Assembly (NCBI RefSeq): GCF_031326225.1
Contig: NZ_CP133720.1
Location: 744,001-808,000, forward strand
Reading direction: 5' to 3'
Source of the DNA: Undibacterium cyanobacteriorum
GTDB lineage: Bacteria; Pseudomonadota; Gammaproteobacteria; Burkholderiales; Burkholderiaceae_D
DNA: 64,000 bases
Made by a program: the position numbers and the translations under genes. The notes beneath the pieces were generated by a model. The model was not told where the DNA came from, made no database searches, and saw only the letters and a program-made list of their open reading frames with translations. The number at the start of each line of letters is the position of its first letter. Within the stretch, counting starts at the first letter, position 1. This document shows, piece by piece, positions 1-8,557 of this stretch.

Positions 1-588
1 TATGATCGCATGCACACCGAAGCCATGAGCTCCGCTTTGAGTGCAGCTGGCTGGAATGTACTGACCTTGGAGTATCGACGCATTCCCGGTGAGCCCGATT
101 TGATGGTGCACGATATCGAACACGCTCTGGCGCAACTGCCTTCGACTATTCCCCATCGTCAGCAACAACTCATCCTTGTTGGTCATTCTGCTGGTGGTCA
201 TTTAGCTTTGTGGGCGGCGAGCCGTTTATCTCACATACACGGCGTTTTAGCGCTTGCTCCCGCTGCGAATCTTCGCTTGGCATCTGAACTTGATCTTGGT
301 GACAATGCCGTAGGACGTTTTCTAGGCACCGAAGCGGAGCAGCGCGGCGATCTCGATCCTATCTTGCTGCCAAAGCCAACCATGAAGGTCTGTGTTTTGC
401 AGGGTTTAGAAGATGCGATCGTGCCACCATCGGTGCCACGCTCATATTGTGATCGCTTTCCTGAAGTAGCTTATCGAGAATTGAGCGATTGCGGGCACTT
501 CGCTTTAATTGATCCTCTCAGTAATGCATGGGAAATCGTGGAGCAAACACTGCTGGAGTTGGGCCAGCCTACCTCAGGTACCGCATGA
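1..588 (+). CDS. Alpha/beta hydrolase, 3' part (gene begins upstream of the window)
   Basis: The reading frame is open from base 1, so the first ATG at 10 is probably internal. The visible part carries the nucleophile elbow GHSAGGH (Ser nucleophile), a GDLDPI segment, the acid-containing VLQGLEDAIVP stretch and the catalytic His in DCGHFALIDP. This is the order expected of a serine hydrolase of the BD-FAE/kynurenine-formamidase-like esterase group. The oxyanion-hole HGG motif, normally about 70 residues before the Ser, is not seen and should lie outside the window. No signal peptide can be assessed. The substrate is unknown. The fold call is firm; the subfamily is tentative. Confidence 0.85.
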   Translation, partial: YDRMHTEAMSSALSAAGWNVLTLEYRRIPGEPDLMVHDIEHALAQLPSTIPHRQQQLILVGHSAGGHLALWAASRLSHIHGVLALAPAANLRLASELDLGDNAVGRFLGTEAEQRGDLDPILLPKPTMKVCVLQGLEDAIVPPSVPRSYCDRFPEVAYRELSDCGHFALIDPLSNAWEIVEQTLLELGQPTSGTA

Positions 589-658
589 GAATCAGCGAGA
601 GGCAAGGAGAATTTGTTGGGGCTCGAATTGCGATGAAAAATCTAGGCGCCGTGTGCGG

Positions 659-664
659 TATAAT
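659..664 (+). promoter_or_regulatory. Promoter -10 element for the riboswitch-controlled transporter gene
   Basis: A perfect TATAAT lies just upstream of the riboswitch, so transcription would start near 671 and include the whole aptamer. No good -35 is seen at 16-18 bp spacing (the region is GAAAAAT-like), so the promoter may be weak or need an activator. Confidence 0.5.
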
Positions 665-673
665 GTTCGCAGT

Positions 674-789
674 ATTCATTGGGGAGTAGCCTGTCTCTTT
701 GTATAAAGAGATAAGCGCATCAACATACTTGGCCGGCCGGTCATGGTGCGTTTGATCTGTGATCAGAACAGATTTGGCAAGACCTTTGA
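674..789 (+). promoter_or_regulatory. yybP-ykoY-type manganese riboswitch (leader of the GDT1-family gene)
   Basis: The stretch contains the hallmark GGGGAGTAGCCTG at 681-693, then GCATCAACATACTTGG at 716-731 and the closing GCAAGACCTTTGAA at 777-790. TTCATTGG at the 5' end can pair with CCTTTGAA at the 3' end as helix P1 with a small internal loop. These are the conserved blocks of the yybP-ykoY aptamer, an established Mn2+ sensor that sits in front of MntP and UPF0016/TerC genes. About 85 nt of expression platform separate it from the ATG at 876. Whether control acts on transcription or translation cannot be told. Confidence 0.85.
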
Positions 790-875
790 ACACTTCGTTT
801 TCTTTCCCATGGATGGGCGAGGCGACGAATTGTTCATCGTGTCGATCAATCGCCAACGCCCATCCGCATATCATC

Positions 876-1436
876 ATGGACGCATTTCTCGTTTCTATTC
901 TCGCTGTCACTGTCGGTGAAATCGGCGACAAGACTCAACTTTTAGCATTGTTACTGGCGGCACGATACCGCAAACCTATCCCGATTGTCGCTGGAATTTT
1001 GGTGGCGACCTTGGCCAATCATGGTTTAGCAGGGCTGTTTGGACATTGGATCGTCTCGCATTTTTCCGCCGAAGTTTTACGATGGGCCTTGGGCCTCTCT
1101 TTCTTAGCGATCGCGGCGTGGACTTTGAAACCCGACGACATCGACGATACCAAAGTGGAAGAGGGAAAATATGGGGTGTTCTTGCTGACCTGTGTCACCT
1201 TCTTCCTTGCCGAGATCGGCGATAAAACGCAAGTAGCCACCGTCGCTTTAGCGGCCAAATATTCAGAACTTTATCTTGTGGTGGCAGGTACTACGATAGG
1301 AATGCTGATCGCGGATGTGCCTGCCGTATTTTTGGGAAAGGTGGCTTCCCCTAATTTCCCTTTCAAGTTAGTACGTTGGATCGCAGCAGCCGTGTTTGCA
1401 GTGCTGGGAATTTTGGTATTACTAGCGAAATTTTGA
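876..1436 (+). CDS. TMEM165/GDT1 (UPF0016) family divalent cation (Mn2+) transporter
   Basis: A 186-aa membrane protein with two homologous halves, each opening with the family signature E-x-G-D-K-(T/S): GEIGDKTQ near residue 12 and AEIGDKTQ near residue 115. Six hydrophobic segments are apparent. Bacterial members of this family export Mn2+ (known of the family); the acidic signature residues line the ion path. The start at 876 was chosen because the protein then begins directly with the first helix; an ATG at 759 would add a non-family N-terminus running through the riboswitch 3' end. The manganese riboswitch in the leader independently supports a role in relieving Mn2+ excess. Confidence 0.88.
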   Translation: MDAFLVSILAVTVGEIGDKTQLLALLLAARYRKPIPIVAGILVATLANHGLAGLFGHWIVSHFSAEVLRWALGLSFLAIAAWTLKPDDIDDTKVEEGKYGVFLLTCVTFFLAEIGDKTQVATVALAAKYSELYLVVAGTTIGMLIADVPAVFLGKVASPNFPFKLVRWIAAAVFAVLGILVLLAKF

Positions 1437-1481
1437 ATGATAGAAGGAGTGGTGGCTCCTTCTCGAACTGAGACAAAAAAG

Positions 1482-2288
1482 ATGAACGAATTTACTTTGA
1501 GCAAAGGCACGATAGTCCATTTCGGAACTATCACCAGCCATCTTCAACGCTTTTTCCGCGAGGGTATTCCTCAGTATGTGAGCCGCGAAGGAGTGGAGGC
1601 TGCAGCGGGTGTGCCGAGTGAGCCACAGCTCTACGTGGGAACGTTGATGGCTTATTTCTCCGCTTGTGCTGCTTTCGGTGGGCGCACCAGTCAGGTTCAT
1701 GAAGCTAACCAGATTGTTCTGAGCCGTTTTATTGAACTGGTGAAGTTCCAAGTAGGACAGAAACCAGAGATTCCTGGTTTGACTAGTATTGCTGAAGAAA
1801 TCGGGCTACCGGTTGTCTTGCAGATTGAATTGCAAGAGGACTGCATCGTTAGTGCCGACACACATTTCGAGATCGGTGGTGATGCTGAGAAGAGTTGGAA
1901 AGCATGGCAGAGCGTGATTTTGAAGCGCAATGGTGGGATTCCGTCGTTTTGGATCAAGAAATGCTTTTTTCCACGACTATTAGATTTTCGCGATCTCGGC
2001 GCAGGCCGTCATCAGCGCATCGTTGAGCAAACTAGTGATGCCGCCTTGATGGTGGGAGCGCTGATGCAATCCTGGCATAAAGACGCCCCTGCTGAACTTT
2101 TAGGCGCTTACCATCAGCAACACGGTCGCAGCCATTTTTCGCAATCATTTCCGTGGGCACTCGATGCCATCGAACAGTTTTTCATACTCAACTCGATGAA
2201 AGATCCAGCCACGCGGATTTTGAATCAAATGACGTTGTGGCAGGATGTCGATTTGCTGGCCAAGAAACAAGGCATTCCTTTACAGTAA
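1482..2288 (+). CDS. Hypothetical protein (268 aa)
   Basis: Not recognised. A soluble-looking mixed protein with no signal peptide or membrane segment. It includes a Gln/Glu-rich middle (VLQIELQEDCIV) and an aromatic C-terminal part ending in a short helix. An in-frame ATG at 1437 directly follows the stop of the transporter gene, but the intervening 45 bp contain an 8-bp inverted repeat (GAAGGAG and CTCCTTC) and would encode an atypical tail, so ATG 1482 is preferred. It may be co-transcribed with the upstream Mn2+ transporter. It is convergent with the HDOD gene. The coding call rests on length and codon regularity; no function is proposed. Confidence 0.7.
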   Translation: MNEFTLSKGTIVHFGTITSHLQRFFREGIPQYVSREGVEAAAGVPSEPQLYVGTLMAYFSACAAFGGRTSQVHEANQIVLSRFIELVKFQVGQKPEIPGLTSIAEEIGLPVVLQIELQEDCIVSADTHFEIGGDAEKSWKAWQSVILKRNGGIPSFWIKKCFFPRLLDFRDLGAGRHQRIVEQTSDAALMVGALMQSWHKDAPAELLGAYHQQHGRSHFSQSFPWALDAIEQFFILNSMKDPATRILNQMTLWQDVDLLAKKQGIPLQ

Positions 2289-2314
2289 ATCTCCTCGTTC
2301 TTAAAACGTCTCAC

Positions 2315-2344
2315 GCACCGAATCGACTTCATTCGCTTCGGTGC
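2315..2344. terminator. Hairpin between convergent genes
   Basis: A perfect 8-bp stem (GCACCGAA with TTCGGTGC) and a 14-nt loop lie in the 74-bp gap between the stop of the hypothetical gene and the stop of the HDOD gene. There is no T-tract on either side, so it may be a Rho-type or bidirectional pause site rather than a classical intrinsic terminator. Confidence 0.4.
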
Positions 2345-2362
2345 CGAAACACCAAAAAATGC

Positions 2363-3955
2363 CTAGTGCGGACGGCGATTAAAGGCACTCAACAATTGCG
2401 CCTTTAAAGTCCGAATCAGAGCGGTCTCGTCTGGCGCTACGCCCTCTAGGGCAACTTCGGCGCGGTCGGCATAGATGAAACCCAGTGGAAGAGTGTCGAC
2501 CACTAAGGGCAGCACCATAAAACTTTTTGCAGCGCCAAAATTAGCCTGATACCAAGCGGGCAAAAGTGCTTGGATCCTCTTGTTTGCAATATTCTCCACG
2601 AACAGATCGGTATTGTTTTGTAATGCTATTCTAAAGACGTGCTCATCTTCATTCGCTTCAAATTGAAAGCACTTCTGCAGTTGCGTAGCATTGTCTCCTA
2701 CCGAGAGTCGTGCTTGATATTTGCTACGCTTGACGTCTGATAGGCAAGCAGTGGTAAAGCGAAATCCCAAGGAAAGATGAAGCGTTTCCAGAGCGAGCAT
2801 GAGAATGTCGTTGAGCTTGAGCTTCTGCGAGCCTAACATTTGATTGGCATCCTGAATGCCGACCAAAAGTAAGTCGCGTGCATTTTTAGGTTTTCCGCTC
2901 GGGAATCGTTCTTTGGGTTGTAGGCTGAGTAGATCCAGACTGGGCAGCGCGAACTCGGTGTAGAACGCAGTATCCTTGTCGATAGGAAGCGACGCCTTAC
3001 TGCCCACTTGTACTTTCTTCTGATTGGCAACATTGAAGCTGCTTGCTAATTGCAATGCTTCCTGTTTGACTTGTTGAATTACCTCCTTCAATTGTTCGCT
3101 GCTGAGCCCTACTAAAGCTAGCGTTTTTTGATTCAAGTCGTGGCTGAGCTGATGTCTGACTTTGTCTTGATTCTCAAACTGGTTGGATGTCACTAGCAAG
3201 TTTGCGATCTCTTCTGCAAGAGTCGTGATTCGCGTCATTCCATCTTGTTCGGGATGGAGTTTTCCAGTGGTAGTGAACGAGGTGTTTTGACTAGCACTGA
3301 TGATTGTCTCGGGGATTTGCCAATTGCGCATGACAAGTTCACCTAAGCGCTCGAAGCTGCATCCTAAAAATTCAACGCAGACTTGGTTTGGATGCAGCCC
3401 GCGCTGTGCACTTTGGTGTTGGATGTTTTGATAGGTTTGATGCTCGAAATACGCGACGATGACTCGACCAATGTTCTTAAATAGTGCCACTACAGCTGCT
3501 TCTTCAGAATGAATGTGATGTACGCGTTTCGTAATTTCACGCGCGGCGACACTGGCACAGAGAGCAATCAGGAGTTCATGACGCACACTTTCCGCATGCA
3601 CACGATTACGAAATCCATTGATCAGCATGGCAGCGATGGCATTCGCTTTAATCGTATCAAAACCGAGCAAGAAGATCGCGCGCGACACCGTCGTGACGGG
3701 GCCGCCGCCCGCCGCGCGATAGGCGATCGTATTCGATAAGCGGAGAATCTGCTGTGTTAAAGAAACGTCGGCAAGAATGTAGCGTGCTAAGTCAGCAATG
3801 GAGTCATCATTCGATGAGGTGATTTCGATGACTTTGTTGAGTGCGACGCCGAGTGATGGCAGTTGTTTATCGTCGCGAACTTTTTCCAAAAGCTGTTCGC
3901 GCGCCACTGTGACGCTCTGCTGCTGGTGTCCAACGGGAGACGCTGGGATAGCCAC
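2363..3955 (-). CDS. HDOD domain signalling protein with GAF-like C-terminal domain
   Basis: A 530-aa protein. Residues about 20-230 form an HDOD domain (degenerate HD-related output domain): QLPSLGVALNKVIEI, the DVSLTQQILRLSNT helix and AVVALFKNIGRVIVAYFE are characteristic. A linker and a GAF-like C-terminal region (about 365-520) follow. HDOD proteins act in regulatory cascades without a proven enzymatic activity. The start codon is GTG, 7 bp after the stop of the receiver-TPR gene, so the two are surely one operon and probably one pathway: receiver input, HDOD output. No membrane segment. Confidence 0.85.
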   Translation of the reverse strand: MAIPASPVGHQQQSVTVAREQLLEKVRDDKQLPSLGVALNKVIEITSSNDDSIADLARYILADVSLTQQILRLSNTIAYRAAGGGPVTTVSRAIFLLGFDTIKANAIAAMLINGFRNRVHAESVRHELLIALCASVAAREITKRVHHIHSEEAAVVALFKNIGRVIVAYFEHQTYQNIQHQSAQRGLHPNQVCVEFLGCSFERLGELVMRNWQIPETIISASQNTSFTTTGKLHPEQDGMTRITTLAEEIANLLVTSNQFENQDKVRHQLSHDLNQKTLALVGLSSEQLKEVIQQVKQEALQLASSFNVANQKKVQVGSKASLPIDKDTAFYTEFALPSLDLLSLQPKERFPSGKPKNARDLLLVGIQDANQMLGSQKLKLNDILMLALETLHLSLGFRFTTACLSDVKRSKYQARLSVGDNATQLQKCFQFEANEDEHVFRIALQNNTDLFVENIANKRIQALLPAWYQANFGAAKSFMVLPLVVDTLPLGFIYADRAEVALEGVAPDETALIRTLKAQLLSAFNRRPH

Positions 3956-3962
3956 GATAGTT

Positions 3963-5594
3963 TTAGCCTATTTTTGCGCGAACAGCATCGATACCAAAAC
4001 GTTTCTGTAATTCTTCGTATAAGCCACGAATGGCTTTCAGACGGTTATTCATAGGATCAAGGCGCGCTGCAGATTCAATCAATTGTTTTGCGAGTGCTCC
4101 CGTAGCGGCGTCCCAACCGAGATTTTCAATGCACTTCAGTGCCGCCAATGCCGCGTTTAGTACCACTTGCGGATTATCCGGCGATTTGCGTGCTGCACTC
4201 GACATCAGTTCAACTGAGCCACGGAAGTCGCCTTCTTTCGCTTTCTGAACCCCAAGCGCCACCAAATCTTTGACTTCCTTTTGACTCCGTTGCGCTAATT
4301 CTTTACCGAGATGCCCTTTGCCAGCACTCTCGAAAACGCCCATCGCTTTATTGACCAAATTCTGATTCGGCGCATTGCGCATTACTTCCATGATTACTTC
4401 AGAAGCCGCCTCTTCCTTATTGTTTTCTAAACAGCTCTTAGCGAGTCCGATTTTGAGATCATTGGAGAGCCCGATATCTTCTTTGCTTGCGAGCACTGCG
4501 GCTTCTAACTCTTCGATCAAGCGTGCATCACCTGTCGATGCATGCACCATGGCCGCTGAAATGGCCCGGCAAGCTTCGGTCTTTTTGAGACCAGCCATAT
4601 TCTTTTCAAGATCACGAATGACGGATTTGGCTTGATCGTGATCGCCTTTTTTGACCAGCGCGTTGACCAGTTTGACATGATCTTCGGGGTCACGGAATTC
4701 GGAGAACTTGGCCTTGCTGACGACTTTTTTCAAGACATTTTCAGCGGTTTCAATATCACCGGTTTCCAGTGCGAGAGCACCGAGCTTACGCAGGCGACGC
4801 ACCGCATGCGGCGAGACGGTCACTGCAGTATCGAGTACTTGCTTAGCTTGTGGGAGTGCACCGATGGCTTCATGCGTTTTTGCCAGCCAATCATAGGCAT
4901 CCATGTACTTGTTATTTTCGTTAACCAATCCAGTGAGAATCTCTTCGGCCTCTTGGTAACGTCCCTGCATGAACAAAGTCTTCGCCAAGCCTAAACGCGC
5001 CCAGGCCACGGCCTTCATTTCGTATAATTTTTGGTAGAGCGCTTCTGCTTCGCTGGCCTCACCTAAAATGACATGTAGTTCAGCGCGTAGGCGCATAAAG
5101 TCAATGGCGTATTTAGGGTGCACGCGTTCACCGGAAATGCAGGCCGCGATGGATTCACGCACGAACCCTTGTTCCATCAATGAATGGACCTCGACGAATG
5201 CTTTGCGTTTTTCGATCGCTTTGAGAACGCGCTCTAAGAGCATATCTGCCGTAAATGGTTTGAGCAGATAGTCAGATGGTGCTAGCTCTGCGGCACTTAC
5301 TACTTTCGCGTAAGCCCTCTCTGCCGTGACCATAATGAAAATGGTGGAGAGTGGCGTCAGTTTATGATGTCGTACGTCTTCCAGAAGTTGCTGGCCGTCT
5401 TGACCAACCCCAAGGTCGTATTCGCATAAAACCAAATCGAAGACTTTATTCTGGATAGCCCGTAAGGCCATACCTGCGGTCATCGCATGTTCAATTTTAT
5501 TGATGCCACACAAATTCAGCATGTTGTGAAGACTGACGCGCATGCCAGCGTGCGGTTCAACCAAAAGCGCCCGAATTTCCCCAAGATTACTCAT
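3963..5594 (-). CDS. Response regulator receiver-TPR protein with Glu at the phosphoacceptor position
   Basis: A 543-aa protein: an N-terminal CheY-like receiver (about 5-130) followed by some 400 residues of helical TPR-like repeats. In the receiver, the strand that should end with the phosphorylated Asp reads LVLCEYDLG, putting Glu58 where the family normally has Asp. The usual acidic pair near the N-terminus is reduced to one Glu (LVEPH), while the switch Thr region (MVTAERAY) and the Lys in LLKPFT are kept. It may therefore signal without phosphorylation or mimic the active state. First gene of a two-gene operon with the HDOD protein. TPRs suggest protein partners. Confidence 0.88.
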   Translation of the reverse strand: MSNLGEIRALLVEPHAGMRVSLHNMLNLCGINKIEHAMTAGMALRAIQNKVFDLVLCEYDLGVGQDGQQLLEDVRHHKLTPLSTIFIMVTAERAYAKVVSAAELAPSDYLLKPFTADMLLERVLKAIEKRKAFVEVHSLMEQGFVRESIAACISGERVHPKYAIDFMRLRAELHVILGEASEAEALYQKLYEMKAVAWARLGLAKTLFMQGRYQEAEEILTGLVNENNKYMDAYDWLAKTHEAIGALPQAKQVLDTAVTVSPHAVRRLRKLGALALETGDIETAENVLKKVVSKAKFSEFRDPEDHVKLVNALVKKGDHDQAKSVIRDLEKNMAGLKKTEACRAISAAMVHASTGDARLIEELEAAVLASKEDIGLSNDLKIGLAKSCLENNKEEAASEVIMEVMRNAPNQNLVNKAMGVFESAGKGHLGKELAQRSQKEVKDLVALGVQKAKEGDFRGSVELMSSAARKSPDNPQVVLNAALAALKCIENLGWDAATGALAKQLIESAARLDPMNNRLKAIRGLYEELQKRFGIDAVRAKIG

Positions 5595-5664
5595 GAAAAC
5601 CTTTAAGACATTTACTTAATTACTCAAATTGAATCATTCGCGTATCGATGTTAGGCAACTAAAT

Positions 5665-5697
5665 AAAGCCTCTCAACTCAGTGAGGTGCGGCTTCTT
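5665..5697 (-). terminator. Hairpin downstream of the DUF2905 gene, possible intrinsic terminator
   Basis: An interrupted stem pairs AAAGCC with GGCTTC and CTC with GAG. On the minus strand it is followed by TTTATTTAG and on the plus strand by TTTATTCTTTG, so it could end transcription from the MidA/DUF2905 side before the receiver-TPR gene. The rest of the 342-bp gap 5595-5936 shows only AT-rich sequence, presumably with the promoter of the receiver-TPR operon. Confidence 0.4.
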
Positions 5698-5936
5698 TAT
5701 TCTTTGTTTTAGCACATCGAAGTGCGCTTGTCGAAAGCAAAAAGCACCGTTTTTTTGAGATGTCGTCGCCTAAGGGTTGACGGTTATCTTATGGCAAAAC
5801 TTTAACCGATTCTATTGGGAAAATGTAGCCGGACGGAAATTAGATGCAACTAGGAGTCAAAGGCGTCGCTGGAAAACGACGCTTGTCAGGAAAAGGGGAA
5901 GATTGTTGGCAAAATGTATATGATTATGAGTTTGGA

Positions 5937-6131
5937 TCACAAAACTTTTGCAATCAACATGACCAAAAGCGTGATCAAGATCGTTGAGGCAAAAGGGATG
6001 GTGTAGATCTTTCCGAAAAGCTTGAAGCGTAGATCGCCGGGCAGTTTTCCGATCCCCATTTTCTGCAGCCAGGGCAATAGATTGGCAAAGATGATCAGGC
6101 CAATAAAAATCACAAACACCCAACGTATCAT
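5937..6131 (-). CDS. DUF2905 family small membrane protein
   Basis: A 64-aa protein with two hydrophobic helices (about 3-20 and 44-63) separated by the conserved core GKLPGDLRFKLFGKIYTIPF, which is the DUF2905 signature (LPGD then a Pro-containing turn). The function of the family is unknown. A good ribosome site (AAGGA, 7 nt before ATG) supports the start at 6131. It lies 45 bp after the MidA-like methyltransferase gene on the same strand and is probably co-transcribed with it. Confidence 0.85.
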   Translation of the reverse strand: MIRWVFVIFIGLIIFANLLPWLQKMGIGKLPGDLRFKLFGKIYTIPFASTILITLLVMLIAKVL

Positions 6132-6176
6132 GTCAAAGTCCTTACGCTATTGATCGTGCAAAAGAATGGGGAAATA

Positions 6177-7385
6177 TCACAGCCGATGGCGACGATCATG
6201 GCGCGCATATCCGGGGGCTAGTTCAGGGCCAGTGCTCATGACTAATACTTTGAACAGCTCGCCCATCTCTGCCGGTGAAATCAACTTTTGCAGCGCGTTG
6301 GCGCTTGGTAGATAGCGTCGGCTATCTTCTACGGGAATGCGAGCCATGATGTTGGTGATGCCCGCTTCCAGTAAAAAACCTGCTTGGCTACTATAGTGAG
6401 CAAGGTTCAATCCCTGTTCAAGGCCTGCGCGCGCTACCGCCGTGAAGTCGACGTGGGCGGTAATGTCTTGCAGTCCCGGTAAATAAAATGGGTCAGGGTG
6501 TGCGTGATGGCGGTAGTGGCACATCAGGCTTCCCTTATTGCGTTGTTCGACATAATACTCGTGCGCTGGAAAGCCGTAATCGAGCCACATACAGAGGCCA
6601 TCATGACCAGTCGCGCGTTTGCCAGCCAACAGCATCTCACTAACGCTGCGCATAAAGCCGATGGCAACTGGGTGAATCTCACTGATATAGCCTTCGGGAA
6701 GCTGGTCTTCCTCAGGAATTTGTAGAATCAGCTCGGGACTTAACTGTATTGCTGGCATGCTTTGCAAGATGAAGTCGCCGGCCTCGTCAAGGCCCACACC
6801 AAGCAAATTCCAAGCAGCTTGATTTTTGATCACCAGTTCAATCGGCATTGCATCAAGCACCTCGTTGCCGAGCACCATACCGCTGAAGCTTGATGGCATT
6901 TCTGTCAACCATTCGACTTGCGGAAAAGCTTTTAAGCGTTCTTCTTGTCGCGCTCTCAGTTCGCCGGACAATTCCACGATAAAATAGCGGCTTACTGTGA
7001 TTCCTGAATATTGGCATTCACTTAAGATGTCGTAAGCCAACTTACCAGAACCTGCGCCGAACTCCATAAGCTCGTTGCTACCGATGGATGAACTAGCCAA
7101 ATGCGAGGCGAAGAAATGCGCCAGACTTGCGCCGAACAAAGAGCTCAATTCCGGTGCGGTGGTGAAATCACCATCAGGCCCTAGTTTGACTGAGCCGCCG
7201 CTGTAATAACCCAAGCCTGGGGTGTAGAGTGCCATTTCCATATAGCGGGAAAAGGGAATCACACCACCATGGTGTTGGATTTCAGCGCTGATCAGATCGC
7301 GTAATTGCGCGGAAGCGGCAAGGGCCTCAGGCGAAGCGGGTGGTAAGGCTAGTTTTTGGTGCGGAATAGGAATTAATTTTTGCAT
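6177..7385 (-). CDS. SAM-dependent methyltransferase, MidA/NDUFAF7 family
   Basis: A 402-aa protein of the DUF185/COG1565 family. Visible family features are PFSRYMEMALYTPGLGYYSGG at residues about 48-68, the SAM-binding ELMEFGAGSGKLAYD, the MVLGNEVLDAMPIEL segment and the LDYGFPAHEYY motif. Eukaryotic NDUFAF7/MidA symmetrically dimethylates an arginine of complex I subunit NDUFS2; the bacterial substrate is not established. The frame extends to 7553, but the added 56 residues are Ser/Thr/Ala-rich and unlike the family, so ATG 7385 is chosen. Divergent from the pteridine-reductase-like gene. Confidence 0.88.
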   Translation of the reverse strand: MQKLIPIPHQKLALPPASPEALAASAQLRDLISAEIQHHGGVIPFSRYMEMALYTPGLGYYSGGSVKLGPDGDFTTAPELSSLFGASLAHFFASHLASSSIGSNELMEFGAGSGKLAYDILSECQYSGITVSRYFIVELSGELRARQEERLKAFPQVEWLTEMPSSFSGMVLGNEVLDAMPIELVIKNQAAWNLLGVGLDEAGDFILQSMPAIQLSPELILQIPEEDQLPEGYISEIHPVAIGFMRSVSEMLLAGKRATGHDGLCMWLDYGFPAHEYYVEQRNKGSLMCHYRHHAHPDPFYLPGLQDITAHVDFTAVARAGLEQGLNLAHYSSQAGFLLEAGITNIMARIPVEDSRRYLPSANALQKLISPAEMGELFKVLVMSTGPELAPGYARHDRRHRL

Positions 7386-7627
7386 GTCGGCATTGTAGTA
7401 AAGATTTTGTGTGACGGTGCATTTAGTGAAAACATTTTCGCCTAGTAGTGCGCTACTGGCGCTAAGAAAGACTGCTATTGTGCGCACTGCGCATGATGCT
7501 GTTGGATGCGATGAAGTCGCTGTGGATGAGTTTGCCGTGGAGATCTTTCGCAAATCAATGATTTATTCGATTTCGAGGAGTTTTTGAAATCAGTAGCAAC
7601 CAACAATCAGATGTAGAAGACGACATC

Positions 7628-8449
7628 ATGGAACAAGCAAGTGAAATGGGCGTAGTGTTGATTACTGGCGCAGCGAAGCGGATTGGCCGTGTGATAGCTT
7701 TGCAGATGGCTAGGCGCGGTTGGGATGTGGCGATACATTTTGGCCGATCGCAAAGCGAAGCTGAACAAGTTGCACAGGAAATCCGTGGCATGGGACGCCG
7801 CGCTTGCTGTGTACAAGCCGAGCTTGGTGATGAAGCGCAAGTGCGCGCCATCGTGCCAAGTGTACTCGCACAATTAGGTCGACTCGATTGCGTCGTGAAT
7901 AACGCCTCTTTGTTCGAGCCAGATACGGCGCAGGATTTCAGCCAAGCATGCTTAGACAAGCATATGCATGCCAACGTCATGGCGCCGATTTTGTTAGCAC
8001 AGGCTTTACATGCTGAAGTGACAGCACGCGAGAATGGTGGAACTTCGTTTGTGCAGGGGGCTGCAAGTGTGATCAATATTTTGGATCAAAAATTATTCAA
8101 TTTGAATCCCGACTATTTATCCTACACCTTGTCTAAAGCGGCACTGCAAAACGCCACCATTACCTTGGCGCAGGCGCTTGCTCCGCAGTTGCGTGTGGTC
8201 GGTATTGCGCCTGGTTTGTCGATGACTTCTGGCGATCAAAGTGACAGCGATTTTCAGGCGGCGCATCGCTTGACACCGTTGGGACGTTCTAGCACACCAG
8301 AAGATATTGCTGAAGCGGTGGCTTATGTGGCGCAAGCGCGCGCCATCACGGGCACGACCATTTTAGTTGACGGCGGACAGCACTTAATTCCGACCCAGCG
8401 TGATGTGATGTTTATCGCCAAAGGCTCTTCTGAGCTTCAAGGTAAATGA
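7628..8449 (+). CDS. folM: Pteridine reductase-like SDR oxidoreductase (FolM-type)
   Basis: A 273-aa short-chain dehydrogenase/reductase. The nucleotide-binding motif is TGAAKRIG, the Lys/Arg variant typical of NADPH-using pteridine reductases, rather than the usual TGGxxGIG. NNAS follows the fourth strand, and the catalytic pair is YTLSK after NPDYLS. FolM-type enzymes reduce dihydromonapterin or dihydrofolate. The next gene is folB, which strengthens a pterin role. ATG 7646 (MGVVLITG) is an equally plausible start, since neither ATG has a strong ribosome site. The exact substrate is inferred. Confidence 0.8.
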   Translation: MEQASEMGVVLITGAAKRIGRVIALQMARRGWDVAIHFGRSQSEAEQVAQEIRGMGRRACCVQAELGDEAQVRAIVPSVLAQLGRLDCVVNNASLFEPDTAQDFSQACLDKHMHANVMAPILLAQALHAEVTARENGGTSFVQGAASVINILDQKLFNLNPDYLSYTLSKAALQNATITLAQALAPQLRVVGIAPGLSMTSGDQSDSDFQAAHRLTPLGRSSTPEDIAEAVAYVAQARAITGTTILVDGGQHLIPTQRDVMFIAKGSSELQGK

Positions 8450-8557
8450 AGTTGATGGTGTTCGAGCGCATGAAGCATGAACACGACGACATCGTAGTGC
8501 ACTTACACACAAGTATTTTTGATTAAATTTTAAAACGAATTTGAGAAGCGAATTTTT

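Noticed and set aside
569..931. 120-codon minus-strand frame across the riboswitch region
   Set aside because: It overlaps the riboswitch and the start of the transporter gene, has no ribosome site and no family features.
7555..8076. 173-codon minus-strand frame rich in Ser, Cys and Ala
   Set aside because: It is the antisense shadow of the pteridine-reductase-like gene; its composition is typical of a reverse-frame artefact.
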